From Larix kaempferi (Eukaryota > Streptophyta > Pinopsida > Pinales > Pinaceae), in contig BSBM01001138.1 in NCBI GenBank assembly GCA_027924585.1, forward strand, positions 10,526,001 through 10,590,000: a stretch of DNA of 64,000 bases. Reading direction: 5' to 3'. Under the pieces are notes generated by a model that searched no databases, was not told the DNA's origin, and was given only the letters and a program-made list of their open reading frames with translations. The position numbers and the translations under genes were made by a program. Below, one piece after another: positions 34,261 through 46,040 of the stretch (positions within the stretch are counted from its first letter, which is position 1; the number at the start of each line of letters is the position of its first letter).

Positions 34261-35029
34261 ACGATCAAATGCTAGTCATTGAACATAAATTTTTCAGCAT
34301 AGAGAAATGTTGTAGAAAACAATTATAAAAAAGCAATCCTGATCAATTTTGTTGACCATACAAAATCTCTGCCCCAGGAGACCATAGTAACGCAGGTATG
34401 TTCTCTATTCAATGCAACATGCAAAGAGCATAATGAATAACTCCATCTGCAATGTTGACCATAGCCACAGGCGCACGGTAGGACTGTTACACATCCTAAA
34501 GATGCAAAACTGGAACTTTAATATTGCATAGTGAAAACACAAAGCCATAAAAATCATACAAAATATGGAACGAGTGAAATAAGACACCCTGTTAATGAAG
34601 GAATTCTAAGGAAATATACTAATGACAACTTCTTGATTAAGCTCATCCTCCAGGGAAATTTCATGGGAAAACTGATCTTTTTTGCTCCACAAGGTCCAGT
34701 TCTGGAGGAATAGGTGGATAACCCTATAAAATTTGGGAAAAAAACAGTACTAAAGACTCATGCACATAACATAAAAGTCATAAAAAAACAATTACAGCGC
34801 AAACTGGTAAGCGCATCATATTATACCTGGAAGTTGGCTTTGTGAATTGCAAGTCCTTCAAGCAAAAATTGTGCTCATTTATTAAGTTCTCTATTGGGAA
34901 GAAAACCCCTAAATTGCTAAAAAAATGCCTTCACACAACCAAATTCCAAGTCAGCACAGCAGTTGAAGTAACTGTAATAAGATATTTGAATTAGGCATGA
35001 TGTATTACTAGTCTATAAGTCCTGCAATT
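34261..35029. other. Stretch between the two minus-strand gene fragments, nothing recognised
   Basis: Could be intron or flanking DNA of either fragment. An exon-like block near 34850-34900 (minus) ends in CCAG followed by GTATAATATG, but I cannot name it. Confidence 0.35.
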
Positions 35030-36940
35030 CACCAATAAGGAAGAGAAAATACAGCTGAGGCAATCATTTCAATAATCATCTTGGGAAGGACACTCTCCAG
35101 GCCCACTGGAATCATATGTAGTTGACTCTCCCTGCCTTGTTGTTTACCAAGAATTATCCCAAGCACTAGGCCATAAGCATCATGTATCAAGTAAATTTTC
35201 TCTTGATAATGATGTTGTTCCTCCAGTAGTGCAAGGTACACCACAGTCCTTCCAAATATCTGGAACAACTTAGCTCTGGTGCACAGCTCCTAGTCGGGAT
35301 CTAAGTGAAGGTGTGGCTTATTGTCATGTGTCATAAAAAGGAGTCAAGCAAGGGATCCGACGAGCCTTTTTATACATAGTAAAATCTATTTCTTTAAGAG
35401 TGACTAACTCAATCACTAGAGGGATGCTAGCTTTGAGAATCATTTCTACCATGAGGACTTGTAAAACAAGCTTAGGAACATTGAACCACAATAGAGTAGG
35501 AACCCTTAAATTCACTGTTTCATCTAGAGTAGCTACATAGGCAACTGCCTCTCTCTATTTGGAGAGTTAACTATTGCTCCAAGAGAACTGCAAGCTTCCG
35601 CAACAGTCTGAAGTACTGCAGATGGTTCAACAAAGGGGTATATCACATAAAGAACCGTGCAAGGGAGACTGTCAGTGTCTTTCTGATTTCCTGGTGTATT
35701 TGTACCAATTTGAAGGTTCTTAAGCACCTCTGAAAGAGATTTACAGAAGCAGCTAACATCCCAACCTTTTTAAAGTGTCATTAAGGACTCATGTATCAAA
35801 CCAATGAAAGATAAATTATGGCATGTCTTTTGAATATGTGTAGAACATTCTACATGTACAACACCTGATGAAGCCCATATGGTTGAATTGAAGCTCAATT
35901 TCCCCCCAATATTCACATAAGTATGTGTCCCAAGCTTACATGCCTCATATACAGTACTCAACTGCTGGAAAAAATCAGCTGGTGCAGAAAGTAACAGAAA
36001 TATATTTGGACAAATAACATAATATGAAATAGGTTTTGGAATGGCATATGGCTCAAGTGGAGCTTTCTCCCATAGTTGAAGAGTTCTATGTGATATCTTC
36101 AGCCAGTCATCCTAGTATCCAACAAGCAAAGCAGGAAATGGAAGTGCCAGAAGGGTTGATTGGTAGTGAGAGAGGCTCATGTGTAACTCTGATTTTGAAT
36201 CCTGAGTTGGATGGATTTAACCACCATCATCCAACCTTGGTCCAACTTGCATGGATAAATTTTCTACACCCCAATTCTTGGTGTTGCGTTGAACTTCACA
36301 AATATGATGATCCATTTGTTGCAAAGGTGTTCCTTTAATATTTACCGAACCGTCAGCTGAACATTGTGGTGGTGTAATAGGCTCCCCAATAGCTGTTGTC
36401 ACAATACATGTAGCTTATTTAGAATCATTTGAAGCATTTTTCAATACAATAACCTTCATCTATATGAACACCCTCACCCAATTGCACATGACCCCTTCAC
36501 CAATATGTAATTAACAAGGGTCCATCTAAATTGGTATCGCCAAACGTTGTTTTCAAGGAAATTCGAATGTCCTACTACAACAAACTCATTACTGCTGCCA
36601 GAGAAACATCTACAGCAAGAGGATCTATTAATTCAACACCAGAACCATCCAAAAATGGCACATAGCTAGACAACCTCCACAACTAATATGGATCATTGCA
36701 AGGCCGCAACAAAATCTCTCTCTCTCTATTGTTCCCGAAATGCTAACCAACCAAAAGGGCCATCTCCACAGTCCATATCAAGGGGAATATCTGTGGATGT
36801 AGTTGCTTGCTGAACCAGAAATGGAAAAGCCACGAAAGAGGGAAGACATTCAAAAAATTGCCAAAACAAAAACCTCGATCTCCAAATATTTCTGTGATAT
36901 AAAAAGATCCACCTATGCACACTTACAACTATAACAACTA
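35030..36940 (-). pseudogene. MED13: MED13 (Mediator kinase-module subunit) gene fragment
   Basis: MED13 links the CDK8 kinase module to core Mediator and so controls RNA polymerase II transcription in the nucleus. Blocks on the minus strand appear in family order: CGDGPFGWLAF (about 36770), FGDTNLDGPLL (about 36530), DDWLKIS with LWEKAPLEPYA (about 36100-36040), DFFQQLSTVYEACKLGTHTY (about 35975-35920), YPFVEPSAVLQTVAE (about 35630), PKLVLQVL and MYKKARRI (about 35480-35350), WKDCGVP and AWDNSW (about 35250-35130). This is only a middle part of a protein that is around 2000 residues in plants. Damage: tandem TAG at 36577-36572, TAG at 36114-36112 where a Gln is expected, another stop near 35768, and several frame changes. 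The 35029-35268 open frame is not the MED13 frame. A captured or duplicated fragment, not a working gene. Confidence 0.88.
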
Positions 36941-39265
36941 TCTATCCGACTCTTTGAAAAAATAAACACTTATATTATATAATTATACCCTTATCCTTCA
37001 TGTGCAAACATTTTTTATGAGTCACAAAATAATAATGACACAATCCTAACTCATCGTTTTTGTTTTTTTGTTTTAAATCACTATCCCATCCTAACTCATC
37101 ATTTTTGTTATGCTTTTTTAAAATCATTATCCATTGCATTCCTTGGATTTTCTTTTTTAAAATCATTATTCATTCATGACATTCAAGTACCAAGTCAATG
37201 AAAGGTAAATCACTAATGAATCGTACAACACATCTATAAATGCCCACTCTACAATACATATACTCCAAATTCGTCCATAATGAAAAAACTGTGTAATTCC
37301 ACTATCATTACTATTTTCTTTGTCATTTTAAACAAGTGACTTACTTTTAATAGCCATCCTCGGAGCTTATTAGGCATTTAGCAGTAAAATAGCCTCTGAT
37401 GATAAAAATATGTCAAATATAATAATGATTGCAAGGTATAAACGAGCTATTTTTTCCAAAGAACTAATTCCCTTTGCTGTTAAAATAAGGAGATCACAAT
37501 TTTCAAGGAAAAGGGGGGGTTCTCCTTCACCACTAAGCTTACAACTTTGTTTATTTATAGAAGTCACATTTAGCTAGGAACAGAGATCCTGTTGATTTTA
37601 CAGTGTTGGATTTCCCTTTCATGCTTCAACACTTTCAGATGCACGATCTTTCAAATATAGCTTCATTGAAATGACTACCAAGGGCTCATTTATTGTTCAA
37701 ATTTGGCTTTCCTTATTGCTGATTGAGCATAGTTAAGAGACATGCTAACTCTAAAGCAGGGATGCACTATGATAGGTTAAAATAATTAGTCTGTTGACTG
37801 TGTTTATGATCAGGAAAATTGTAACTTAGGCCTAACTAAATTCCTGCAAAGCTGCTCGGACACATCTAATTAAAAAAAATAGATTTCTTTCAAAAACAAT
37901 TTCAAATTCTTAGAAATATGAATCATCTCCTTGCTCCTTGCAAAATCTTGAATAAAGATAGAAGCCATACTCTGGATAAGTATTGCCCACTAAGCTGTAC
38001 AAAAAACTCAATTTCCCACTTTGAATCCATGGACATCTCTCTCTCATATTTTGAAAGCATTGAATAAAGTAATAACAATAGGAGAACATGCAAATTTGTT
38101 TCTTCACCTAACAAAAATAATATTAGTAAAAAGGGGTTAGCAATTTATATGAAAATTATTTAATTACAACCACCTCAAAAGTTATCAAGTTACGAATACA
38201 ATACTACAAGTTCAATACAAAAGCCTACAAAATCTCTAAAACTTAAGCCACACTTAAATACAATATATCAGAAATGTCAATGATCTAATCATTAACAGAG
38301 TTTAACTTCAACAACTATCAGCATGGAACCACTGTTGATATTATGTATCATAAATTTCTTCTGTGCAAATACCAGGTCTTGTGATAACTTCTGCATAGCA
38401 TGGTTTTCATCCTATTTAATAGCAGAAAACCATCAAAGGTCGCATTAACAACAAATGACAAAAGCAAATATGTGACAATTTGTCCAGTCAAAAAGGTAAT
38501 ATTTCTCAAAATGAACTGAACTGAATTTTCATCTCAAATTTGCAAAGACTTTTTTTTATCCACGTCGTTTGGCTGTGGGTGCCTGGGTGGCATCTTAACT
38601 ATTTTGGAAAAGGTTGAATTAAGAAGTTGTCCAATAATTTCAGATGCCATTAAGAATTATTGAAAAAAAAGACCAAGCTAAAGCCAACCTTGTTGGAATC
38701 TTTCAAAAGTTGCTCGCCTAAATAAAACCAAAACTGTCACAATTTCAGATCTCTCACATGTTTCTGGAGTTTCTTGTCAGAGTACCCAAATTCAACATTT
38801 CACAACCATAAAAACTTCAACGTTTTTACTCTATACCGTGTATGTATGCTTGCTCTTCCATTCGTTACTCACCTCTCAAAATTTCAATGAAATGCAGATA
38901 AGTAGCAATTTCCCCATTACATTCAGAACGCACTAAAGGAAGCTATCAATAATTGTAATTTTGACCACTGACCATTGCAGACAAACCATACCTAGTTTTT
39001 TTTAAATGAATGGAACCATTTCATTGCAGAGAATCTAGTAATTCAAATTGCAGTTATGTTTGATATACTAATATATGAAGAAGAAAAGCTTGGGTCCCTG
39101 AGTCAAACTTAGATACAATGACCATAGAGTGAAAGTGGAAAATATCTCAAGAACAGACAAGGGCATCAATGTGCACAATTCCATATAAATCCATCCTTAA
39201 ACACATTACAGAGAGAAATTATTATTTGTTTTAATTAAGATACCTTAAGCCTACGAAGCTTAAAA
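36941..39265. other. AT-rich stretch within the gene cassette, no recognised gene
   Basis: Contains a short degenerate direct repeat at 37036-37170 (TCCTAACTCATC followed by ATCATTATCCATT-like words). Minus-strand frames at 37370-37567 and 37910-38114 are open but unrecognised; the second includes KWEIEFFVQLSGQYLSRVW and might be an exon of an unknown gene. Confidence 0.4.
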
Positions 39266-39760
39266 TTGCATCTACAAGTAAGGTTGGCTTCGTGGTCGAT
39301 TTATGTACTGCGTCAAAGGTGTCAATGGTATCATTCTCTTATTGAGGAGGTTAAGGCTAGGCTTGTGCCAAATATTGTGGATTATGAGACATTTTGGACA
39401 CGGTATTTTTATCTGCTCTATAAGCTTAAGCAGGCCGAAGAAGCTAGGGATAATCTTGTGAAAAGAGCTATTATTTATCAGGAAAAAAAGGATTTGACCT
39501 GGGAAGTGGATTACGATGAGGAAGAAACTGAGGTGAAAGAGGAACATAGGATCGACGAAGATAAAATTGTCACCGACTCAGTAAAAAAAGATGCAGTAAA
39601 AAAGCTGAAGATCGATAAAGATTCTGCTAAGGAACCAAAATCCAGTGAAGATATGGTAGGAAAATTTGAGATTGTTGTCGAAATCAGTCGATAGATCAAA
39701 TATTGTTGAAGAAGATGTGGAGAAATCAAAGGTTCCATAAGAAAATGTGGAGAAACCAAA
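39266..39760 (+). pseudogene. BSD-domain protein gene fragment
   Basis: A plus-strand frame of 142 codons contains LVPNIVDYETFWTRYFYLLY followed by KLKQAEEARDNLVKRA, the second half of a BSD domain with its diagnostic Phe-Trp pair, and then an acidic, Lys/Glu-rich tail (WEVDYDEEETEVKEE). BSD domains occur in TFIIH p62 and in a plant-specific set of proteins of unclear function; the FWTRYFY...LVKRA arrangement fits the plant set. The start of the listed frame is not a real start; the 5' part of the gene is missing. A frameshift near 39670 and a TAA near 39740 break the tail, which continues in another frame with EEDVEKSKVP. It lies opposite in orientation to the MED13 and PCBER fragments, so at least two separate capture events or an inversion are needed. 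Confidence 0.8.
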
Positions 39761-41500
39761 ATATCTCCAGTGCAGAGACTTTATGGACACGCAAGACAGA
39801 ACCAAACCTTATCTCAAACCCGGTTTCTGACTGACGAGATGCGTGGCGGTTTCTGGTTGCAAGTCTGCAATTTCTTCTTCCTCGCCTTCCATCGATTGCG
39901 AGTTCCTTTTCTTCACCTTACATCGATCACAGAAAACCCCTCTTCTGTCAGAACTTCGCTCTGTCGGCAGGATTTGGAGGCAATGCAATGGATGGAACTT
40001 CTGGAACACGTATTGTTGACGAGATTTGGACGCGATGCCACGAAACTTCTGAGGCACTAAGAATTAACCTGCATTAAAACCCTTATCTCGAACGTCAAAC
40101 GTGTCAGCTTCTTATTCGTGAAATGCGTGGCAGCTTTTCAGTCGCCAGAGGGATGACGAAAAGCTACAGTGCTTTTCAAAAGGTCCCTCTGGAAAAAAAA
40201 AGTCTATCGACGTAACGAGTAGGGCGCATCACTGGCACTGCTAATCTGAATGTATCATTCATTTAAAGTAATACAATCAGTTAATGCCACACGAGTACAG
40301 ATTGAGGGCAGATCAACTAAAACAAGATTTACTGAGAATTGTGGCAATTAGGAACAATCGATGTTCATATATAGTTCATAAATGGAGTTAAACACCGGCT
40401 GAACTACACTTTTAACGCAATCGTTAAACATATAAGGGAACATAGTCAAAAGAGAGACACAAAGGATTCGGCTAGAGACAAAATCTACCAGTTAACAAGG
40501 AAAGGAAACTCAATCTCTTTCCTCGATCTTCGTTCAGAAGATCTGGCAATACGACAAATAGAAAATATTTAACATACATCTATTCCATCATCGAATCATT
40601 GCTATTCCTTGTTGAAAAGAACTTCTTTAACTTTGGTAAAGAATCGCAGAGGTAATTGTAGTGTAAATGTTCTACACATATCTTTAAAAGAGACATAGGC
40701 GAGATTACTTGTTTTTCACAGTAAAATGGCAAGGGTTTCGATGTTGATTCTTTACTGATTTAATTCATCTATATTTTATCACCAAATAACTATCACGATT
40801 ATAAAAATAACGCTTGGATGGATCAAGTAAGAATTGATCCCATATTCTCCCTCTATACTCAACCATGAATAAAATCCCATGCATAGATAGGTGGGATAGG
40901 GATCAGATCGATCTTCATTATATTCATCAGAAAATAGAAAGACAAGGTTTTCTTTTTTTTCAACAATTTATAAACACACAGGGGAGCTTATTCCACCATA
41001 CGTTCATTTGAAAAAAAAAATTGAGTAAAGAGCATTGATCTACCGATCACAAGTTCATAATACACTCAGAGTTATGCATTTCTCTTTGACAGGATCAAGT
41101 CTTTTAACTAATTGAAAAAGGTAAATAAATAAGAGAAAGGAAACAGAGTATGAGGGTTTTATCAGGACGAAGGCGATCATTTTATTCTTTTCAGTTTTAC
41201 CAGCTCAAAAGGAAACTTTAATCCATCCACATTGCAAAGGCATAAAAACAAATTCGCAGAGTTCAAAATTTATCACAGGAAAACCAACACACGTCCTATA
41301 CAGGGTTCTATTTAAAATAAACAAGAATTCATCGATTTTTCAGAAGATATGCCTCGTTATATTATTAACCCAGAGTAAAAATCAATATACACACAAACTC
41401 TAAAAAAAAAAAGGATTTATCTAATAAATCGTTGTTAATATCTCAATATAACTTACGGGAAAAAACAACAGTCGTATACTTTTCTTTTATCACACATTTA
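39761..41500. other. Right part of the gene cassette and possible extra LTR sequence
   Basis: Two related segments at 39805-39865 and 40075-40150 share CCTTATCTC, GAGATGCGTGGC / GAAATGCGTGGC and a C+G-rich follow-on, so they may be a small degenerate repeat. From about 40750 the sequence resembles LTR-type DNA. No gene recognised. Confidence 0.4.
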
Positions 41501-42472
41501 CAAAGGTATGAGCCCGTGATATCCATCATCGTTCACCACATGTATTAAAAAGAGACATTAATCAGAATAGAATGCTTAAATACCATATACAGTCGTTATT
41601 TTTAAGCAACAAATCGAGTCATAAAGTAGCAGAGTGCGAAACAGAACTAACAAAATGTTTACTATAACAGAAGCAAAACAGAGTATAATATATCTCGTTT
41701 GAAAAAGAGCATAACATAATACATTATGACAAGCGCAACACGAAATGAGCGATTCCCTCACTTTCAAATGCATATCTATATAACAAGATATACGAATTCG
41801 ATGATGGTATCGGCATGTCTTTACACATATAATGAAATAAAGCTACAATAATGTATACCCACGATAAAAAAAAATTATACTTACCTGAATTCATGTAAGT
41901 GACTACTTTGAGAGATAGATCCTCCTAACCATAGGAGAGAGCAACTCCATTGCTTTCCTAGCTCCACCTCAGAGTTGGATCACCACCATACACTAGAACG
42001 TCAAGCAATTACTTCCACGCGGCACTCTCTCTCCCAGATTCCATAACAAGTTGATGGACTTATGAAAAGAGAGAAAACTCAACATAGTTTCTCTATGCAC
42101 AACATGGTGTCCCATGCTATCTAAGTGCACTCTTATATAGTTTTTCCTAGGTCTTATGTCATCCCAATCAAATCTCCAATCAATCCATAAATCCCTATGA
42201 TTTAGGATCTTGTCTAGTTGTTGAGTTTTAGATTGGATTTGATTGGTAAAGATCTCTCTAGCTTGATTACACATGTTCTCTTGGACCACGGTGGTGTCCC
42301 CTCATTTAGCTGAACTCTTCAAGTGTCATTCTTCTTTTATTTAATAAAAAAAATAGTTTGTTGTGCAAAGTGTTACTTTGTGTCTTTGACATTTAAATAA
42401 CTCTTACATAACAATAATTGTCACAAAATAAATGATAAAAACAAATAATAATAATATTTTTGGGGTATTACA
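41501..42472 (-). repeat. 3' LTR of T, part 3
   Basis: Matches 47878-48822 through GTATGAGCCCGTGATATCC, ACAAGATATACGAATTCGATG and the terminal ATAATAATATTTT. Ends GGGGTATTACA next to the PPT. Confidence 0.9.
42132..42140 (-). promoter_or_regulatory. TATA box in the 3' LTR of T
   Basis: Minus strand CTATATAAG followed by AGTGCAC, identical in the right LTR. It lies about 335 bases inside the LTR start. Confidence 0.6.
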
Positions 42473-42487
42473 TTTATCCCCCCCTTA
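42473..42487 (-). promoter_or_regulatory. Polypurine tract of T
   Basis: Minus strand reads TAAGGGGGGGATAAA directly before the 3' LTR, the primer for plus-strand synthesis. Confidence 0.8.
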
Positions 42488-42512
42488 TTCTTAACACCGT
42501 CCTCGGTGTTCT

Positions 42513-43789
42513 TTATTTTGAGCGCTCTTGCTTATTTTGGAACAAGGAGGGATATGCCTCTTGCATGTTATCCTCCATTTCCCAAGTGGCCTCTTCAGGG
42601 CTGAAGTGTTTCCCTTGCACTTTTATTTGAACGATGGCTCGATTCCGTAGCATATGTTTTTTCCTGTCTAGGATGCAGAAATGTTCGGTCTGGAACTCTC
42701 TCTTGGGTTCTACCTGAATCACATTCCAGTCAATTACATGAGTAGCATCATGTATATTTTTTTTAATAATGAAACATGAAACACATCTTGCACTTTTATA
42801 TTAGGGGGAAGTGCAATCTCATAGGATACCGGCCCTATCTTAGCTAATACTTTGAAAGGTCCACAATACCTGGGTGCCAGCTTGGAACACCTTCCCAAGC
42901 TCAAGGCACTATTTTTCGATTTTACCTTTAGATATACATGATCACCAATGTTGAACTCTCTTGGTGTTCTTTTTAAATCTGCATAACTCTTTTGTCGATC
43001 TTGTGAAACTTTTAATTTTTGTTGCACCTCTTTCACCATTTGTTCCATCTCCTTTAACATGTCAGGTCCTAGAACAATCATGTCAACAAGGTTATCCCAA
43101 GACACAAGGGTGTGGCATTTTCTTCCATACAAAGCTTTAAATGGACTCATTTTTAATGACGCTTGATACCCATTATTATAAGCAAATTCTACTAAATGCA
43201 AATACTCTTCCCATTTACCCAGTTTATCCATTGCATACATTCGTAGCATATATTCTAACATTTGATTAGTTCTTTCAGTTTTCCCATCTGTTTGAGGATG
43301 ATAATCAGTACTGAAATTCAGCTGTGTATCTAGACCTTTAAACAAAGATTTCCAAAAATTACTTTTAAATTTTGCATCTCTATCAGAAATCACAACTTTC
43401 GGAATACTATGCAAACAGAACATTTCTTTCATAAAAATATCAACTATGTTAATGGATTTAAAAGTGGATTTTGCAGGTATGAAGTGTGCAACTTTACTTA
43501 ACTTATCAACAACTACCATTGTTAAGTCATGTCGTTTATTCGGTTTAGGTAATCCTGTTATAAAATCCATACTTATTATCTCCCATTTCCATTCTGGAAT
43601 GAGTAAGGGTTGAAGTAACCCGACGGAATGTTGATGTTCGGTTTTTACTTTTTGATATTCAATGCATCTAGCTAGGTAATTTGCTGCATCGTTTTTCATG
43701 TTAGGCCAATAAGAACTTTTTCTTAGTTTTGTTATCATCTTTTGGTATCCTGGGCGTCCGGAACATGTTTTCTTATGTAACTCATTCAT
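42513..43789 (-). pseudogene. Chromovirus integrase and C-terminal chromodomain
   Basis: Integrase with a C-terminal chromodomain that directs insertion to particular chromatin. The DDE core is complete: Asp in SMDFITGLP, Asp in VVISDRDAKF and Glu in HPQTDGKTERTNQ. The N-terminal HHCC zinc site is damaged: its second His is Arg (CSGRPGY) and its last Cys is Tyr (CIEYQ). The chain goes on through ALYGRKC and HVYLKVKS to VFHVSLLKK. There a run of eight A (about 42758-42765) shifts the frame, and the chromodomain follows in the other frame (42513-42722: EEATWEMEDNM, AYPSLF). The N-terminal end joins the RNase H region through a poorly preserved linker (43790-44044) with stops. Confidence 0.9.
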
Positions 43790-44044
43790 GATTAGTTGTT
43801 TAACTTCTTCCGAATTAGGTATGTATAACCGAATCTTATAGACTAATAAGTCTTATGAGGTTATGAATTAAGCTGAGCATTCGTTTTCATTCACATCATT
43901 TTTTAATTGTTCTTTAATTTTTAGGTATTCTTCATCATTTTTAGTTGCATCTTTTATCAAATTTTCAAGATTTTTTTTATAGCTACTAAAAGTAGCTGAA
44001 CAATGTGGAATGGCATTCCCACTCAAGGCATCTGCCACCTTCTT

Positions 44045-45445
44045 CTATTTTCCGTTAATGTGTTTTATTTCAAAATCATACTCGCTCAAGAAGGCTAACC
44101 ATTTTGCTTGACGAGCATTTAAACTTTGTTGATCAAATAAGTATTTTAAGCTTATATTATCGGACATTAAAGTGAATTTTCTTCCTATTAAGTAGTGTCT
44201 CCACATCTTTAATGCATGTATTATGGAAGCTAGTTCTAAGTCATGTGTCGCATAGTTACGTTCATGTTGTTTAAGTTTTCTTGACTCAAAACTTATTACA
44301 TAATCCTCTTGCAATAGCACACCACCTAACCCTTCTAAGAAGCCATCCGTACATACAACGAAGTCCTTGTACGGATCTGATATTCTTAGAATAGTTGCAG
44401 TGGTCAGTAAGTGTTTAAGTTTTTCAAAGTTTTCTTGACATTTATTAGACCATATGAATTTAGTTCCTTTCTTTTGAAGTGAAGTTATCGGGTAAGAAAT
44501 CCCGGAGAACCCCTCAATGAACCTACGATAGTAACCCGTGATCCTCATAAAGGATCGAATGCCGGTTACATCCTTAGGAATTGGCCAAACAATGATTGCC
44601 TTAATTTTATCTGGGTCTACAAAAATGTCTTCCCTAGATATTACATGGCCTAGGTATTGAATTTTATCTTGAAAGAAGTCACATTTACTAAACTTCACAT
44701 AAATTTTATGTTCTCTTAGGGTTTGTAAGACTAACTTTAGGTTTTCTTTATGTTTCTCCTCATTTTTGGAATATATTAAGATGTCTTCAATAAACACTAT
44801 TACAAATCTATCTAAGTATTTATGGAGGACGTTGTTCATCAAACACATGAACGTGGTTGGGGCATTGGTCAAGCCAAATGGTACAACCAATAACTCGTAA
44901 TGCTTGTACCTTGTTCTGAATGCATTTTTATGAACATCCTCGTCCTTAATTCTAACTTGATGGTACGCGGACCTTAAGTCAATTTTAGAGAATACCGATT
45001 CTCCCCGTACTTGATCAAACATGTCGTCGCTGTGGGGGAGAGGGTATATATTATTAATTGCCATTTTATTTAATTGTCTATAATCAATGCAAAGCCTCAG
45101 TGTGTCATCTTTCTTTTTAACAAACAAGACTGGTGCTCCACATGGAGACACACTCAGTCTTATATATTCTTTATCTATTAATTATTGTAATTGTAATTTT
45201 AATTCTACCAACTCAGGTGTATTCATTCGATAAGGATCCTTCAAGGCGGGTACCGCTCCTAGTACCAACTCAATGGTAAAGTCAATATCTCTCTTCGGAG
45301 GTAGTCCGGGTATCTCTTCTAGAAAGACATCTTTAAATTCATTTAAAAGAGGAAAGTCCTCTAAACTAGGTTTTGTTTTATCATCATTAGTTCCGATGAT
45401 GTATACAACAAACAACCTACATCCTTTCCTAGCGCACTTTTTCAA
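44045..45445 (-). pseudogene. Chromovirus reverse transcriptase and RNase H
   Basis: A first ORF (45445-45182) gives the RT N-terminus (FKDVFLEEIPGLPPKRDIDF); a stop at 45184-45182 separates it from the main ORF (45151-44045). RT blocks: [24 protein letters not shown] with the first catalytic Asp, [10 protein letters not shown], and an active-site motif reading FIED where I-D-D is expected, so one catalytic Asp is Glu. RNase H follows, with Asp in [15 protein letters not shown], Glu in [12 protein letters not shown] and Asp in [10 protein letters not shown]. The frame ends at a TAG in the HINGK-KKVADALS motif (44047-44045). Confidence 0.92.
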
Positions 45446-46023
45446 TTACAAAGCAGATATTTTTTTAGTAAGAACCTTTTTTGGAATCGCTCTAACCATT
45501 TTACTTTCACCATTTTCATCAATACATTTACAAGTTTTTTCAAAGCAATTTAGCAAAACTCTGTGTTTTCGAGCCAATCCATGCCAATTAATACATCATA
45601 AGATCCTAATGGAAAAATATTCAAATCTACTTTTATAATCAAATTTTGCATATGAACTTCACAACTAGAGATACAGCCGGTTACTTTTCTTTTTGTCCCT
45701 GTGGCTAATTATACTAACCATAACTTTTCGAAATCATATTTTTCTATTTTACATAAATCTACCAACTTAGGAGAAATATAACTTAAATTAGATTCGGAAT
45801 CAATTGATATAGAAATAGGTTTGTCAAATATCTTACCATCTATCTCGATCATGGAAGGTTGATAATCTGGTTGATGATTGTCCAAAGCGGCGCTAATCTG
45901 TGGTATGTTCCGAGAAACCTCTACAACTGTGGCTGCTTCTCGAACATTGTAAATATTTCGATTATCCTTTTTATGAGGACAATCTCGATAGAAATGACTC
46001 TCCCCACATCCCCAACACTGCAA
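45446..46023 (-). pseudogene. Chromovirus gag zinc knuckle and protease
   Basis: Begins with one zinc knuckle CWGCGESHFYRDC (C-x2-C-x3-H-x4-C, one residue shorter than the usual CCHC spacing). The aspartic protease follows: KPISISIDSESNLSYIS, where the catalytic triplet Asp-Ser/Thr-Gly reads Asp-Ser-Glu, so the enzyme is probably dead. A TAA lies near 45709. The protease C-terminal block GSYDVLIG is still readable at about 45600 in the next ORF fragment. The protease would cut the Gag-Pol precursor. Confidence 0.85.
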
Positions 46024-46040
46024 AGGTTCTCTTTTTATTT

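Larger units (their letters stand above)
31434..41500. mobile_element. 10-kb segment with fragments of at least three host genes, within LTR of T
   Basis: Absent from the right LTR. It contains PCBER-like (minus), MED13 (minus) and BSD-domain (plus) gene fragments with exon-like blocks, next to long AT-rich stretches. Unrelated gene pieces in both orientations are the signature of gene-capturing transposons such as Helitrons or Pack-MULEs, or of a repair-mediated filler. I found no long TIR and no LTR pair. The exact ends are uncertain: 31434-31550 and 40750-41500 read like more LTR of the same family, in which case the right LTR has a deletion and the true cassette is nearer 31560-40700. Confidence 0.6.

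Noticed and set aside
35029-35268. Open minus-strand frame of 79 codons
   Set aside because: It overlaps the MED13 fragment in a different frame; the MED13-like reading (WKDC, AWDNSW) is in another frame and explains the region.
33621-39760. Intact host genes
   Set aside because: Each host-like stretch lacks large parts of the protein and carries stops or frameshifts; all are treated as fragments.
31434-41500. The 10-kb insertion as an LTR retrotransposon with TG...CA ends
   Set aside because: TGCATTATAAG and CACATTTACA fit TG...CA by chance, but there is no LTR pair, no matching TSD (CGTTT against AAGGT), no PBS or PPT and no gag or pol.
31434-41500. Pack-MULE with long TIRs
   Set aside because: The outer 60 bases on each side are not inverted repeats of each other and no 9-bp TSD is seen.
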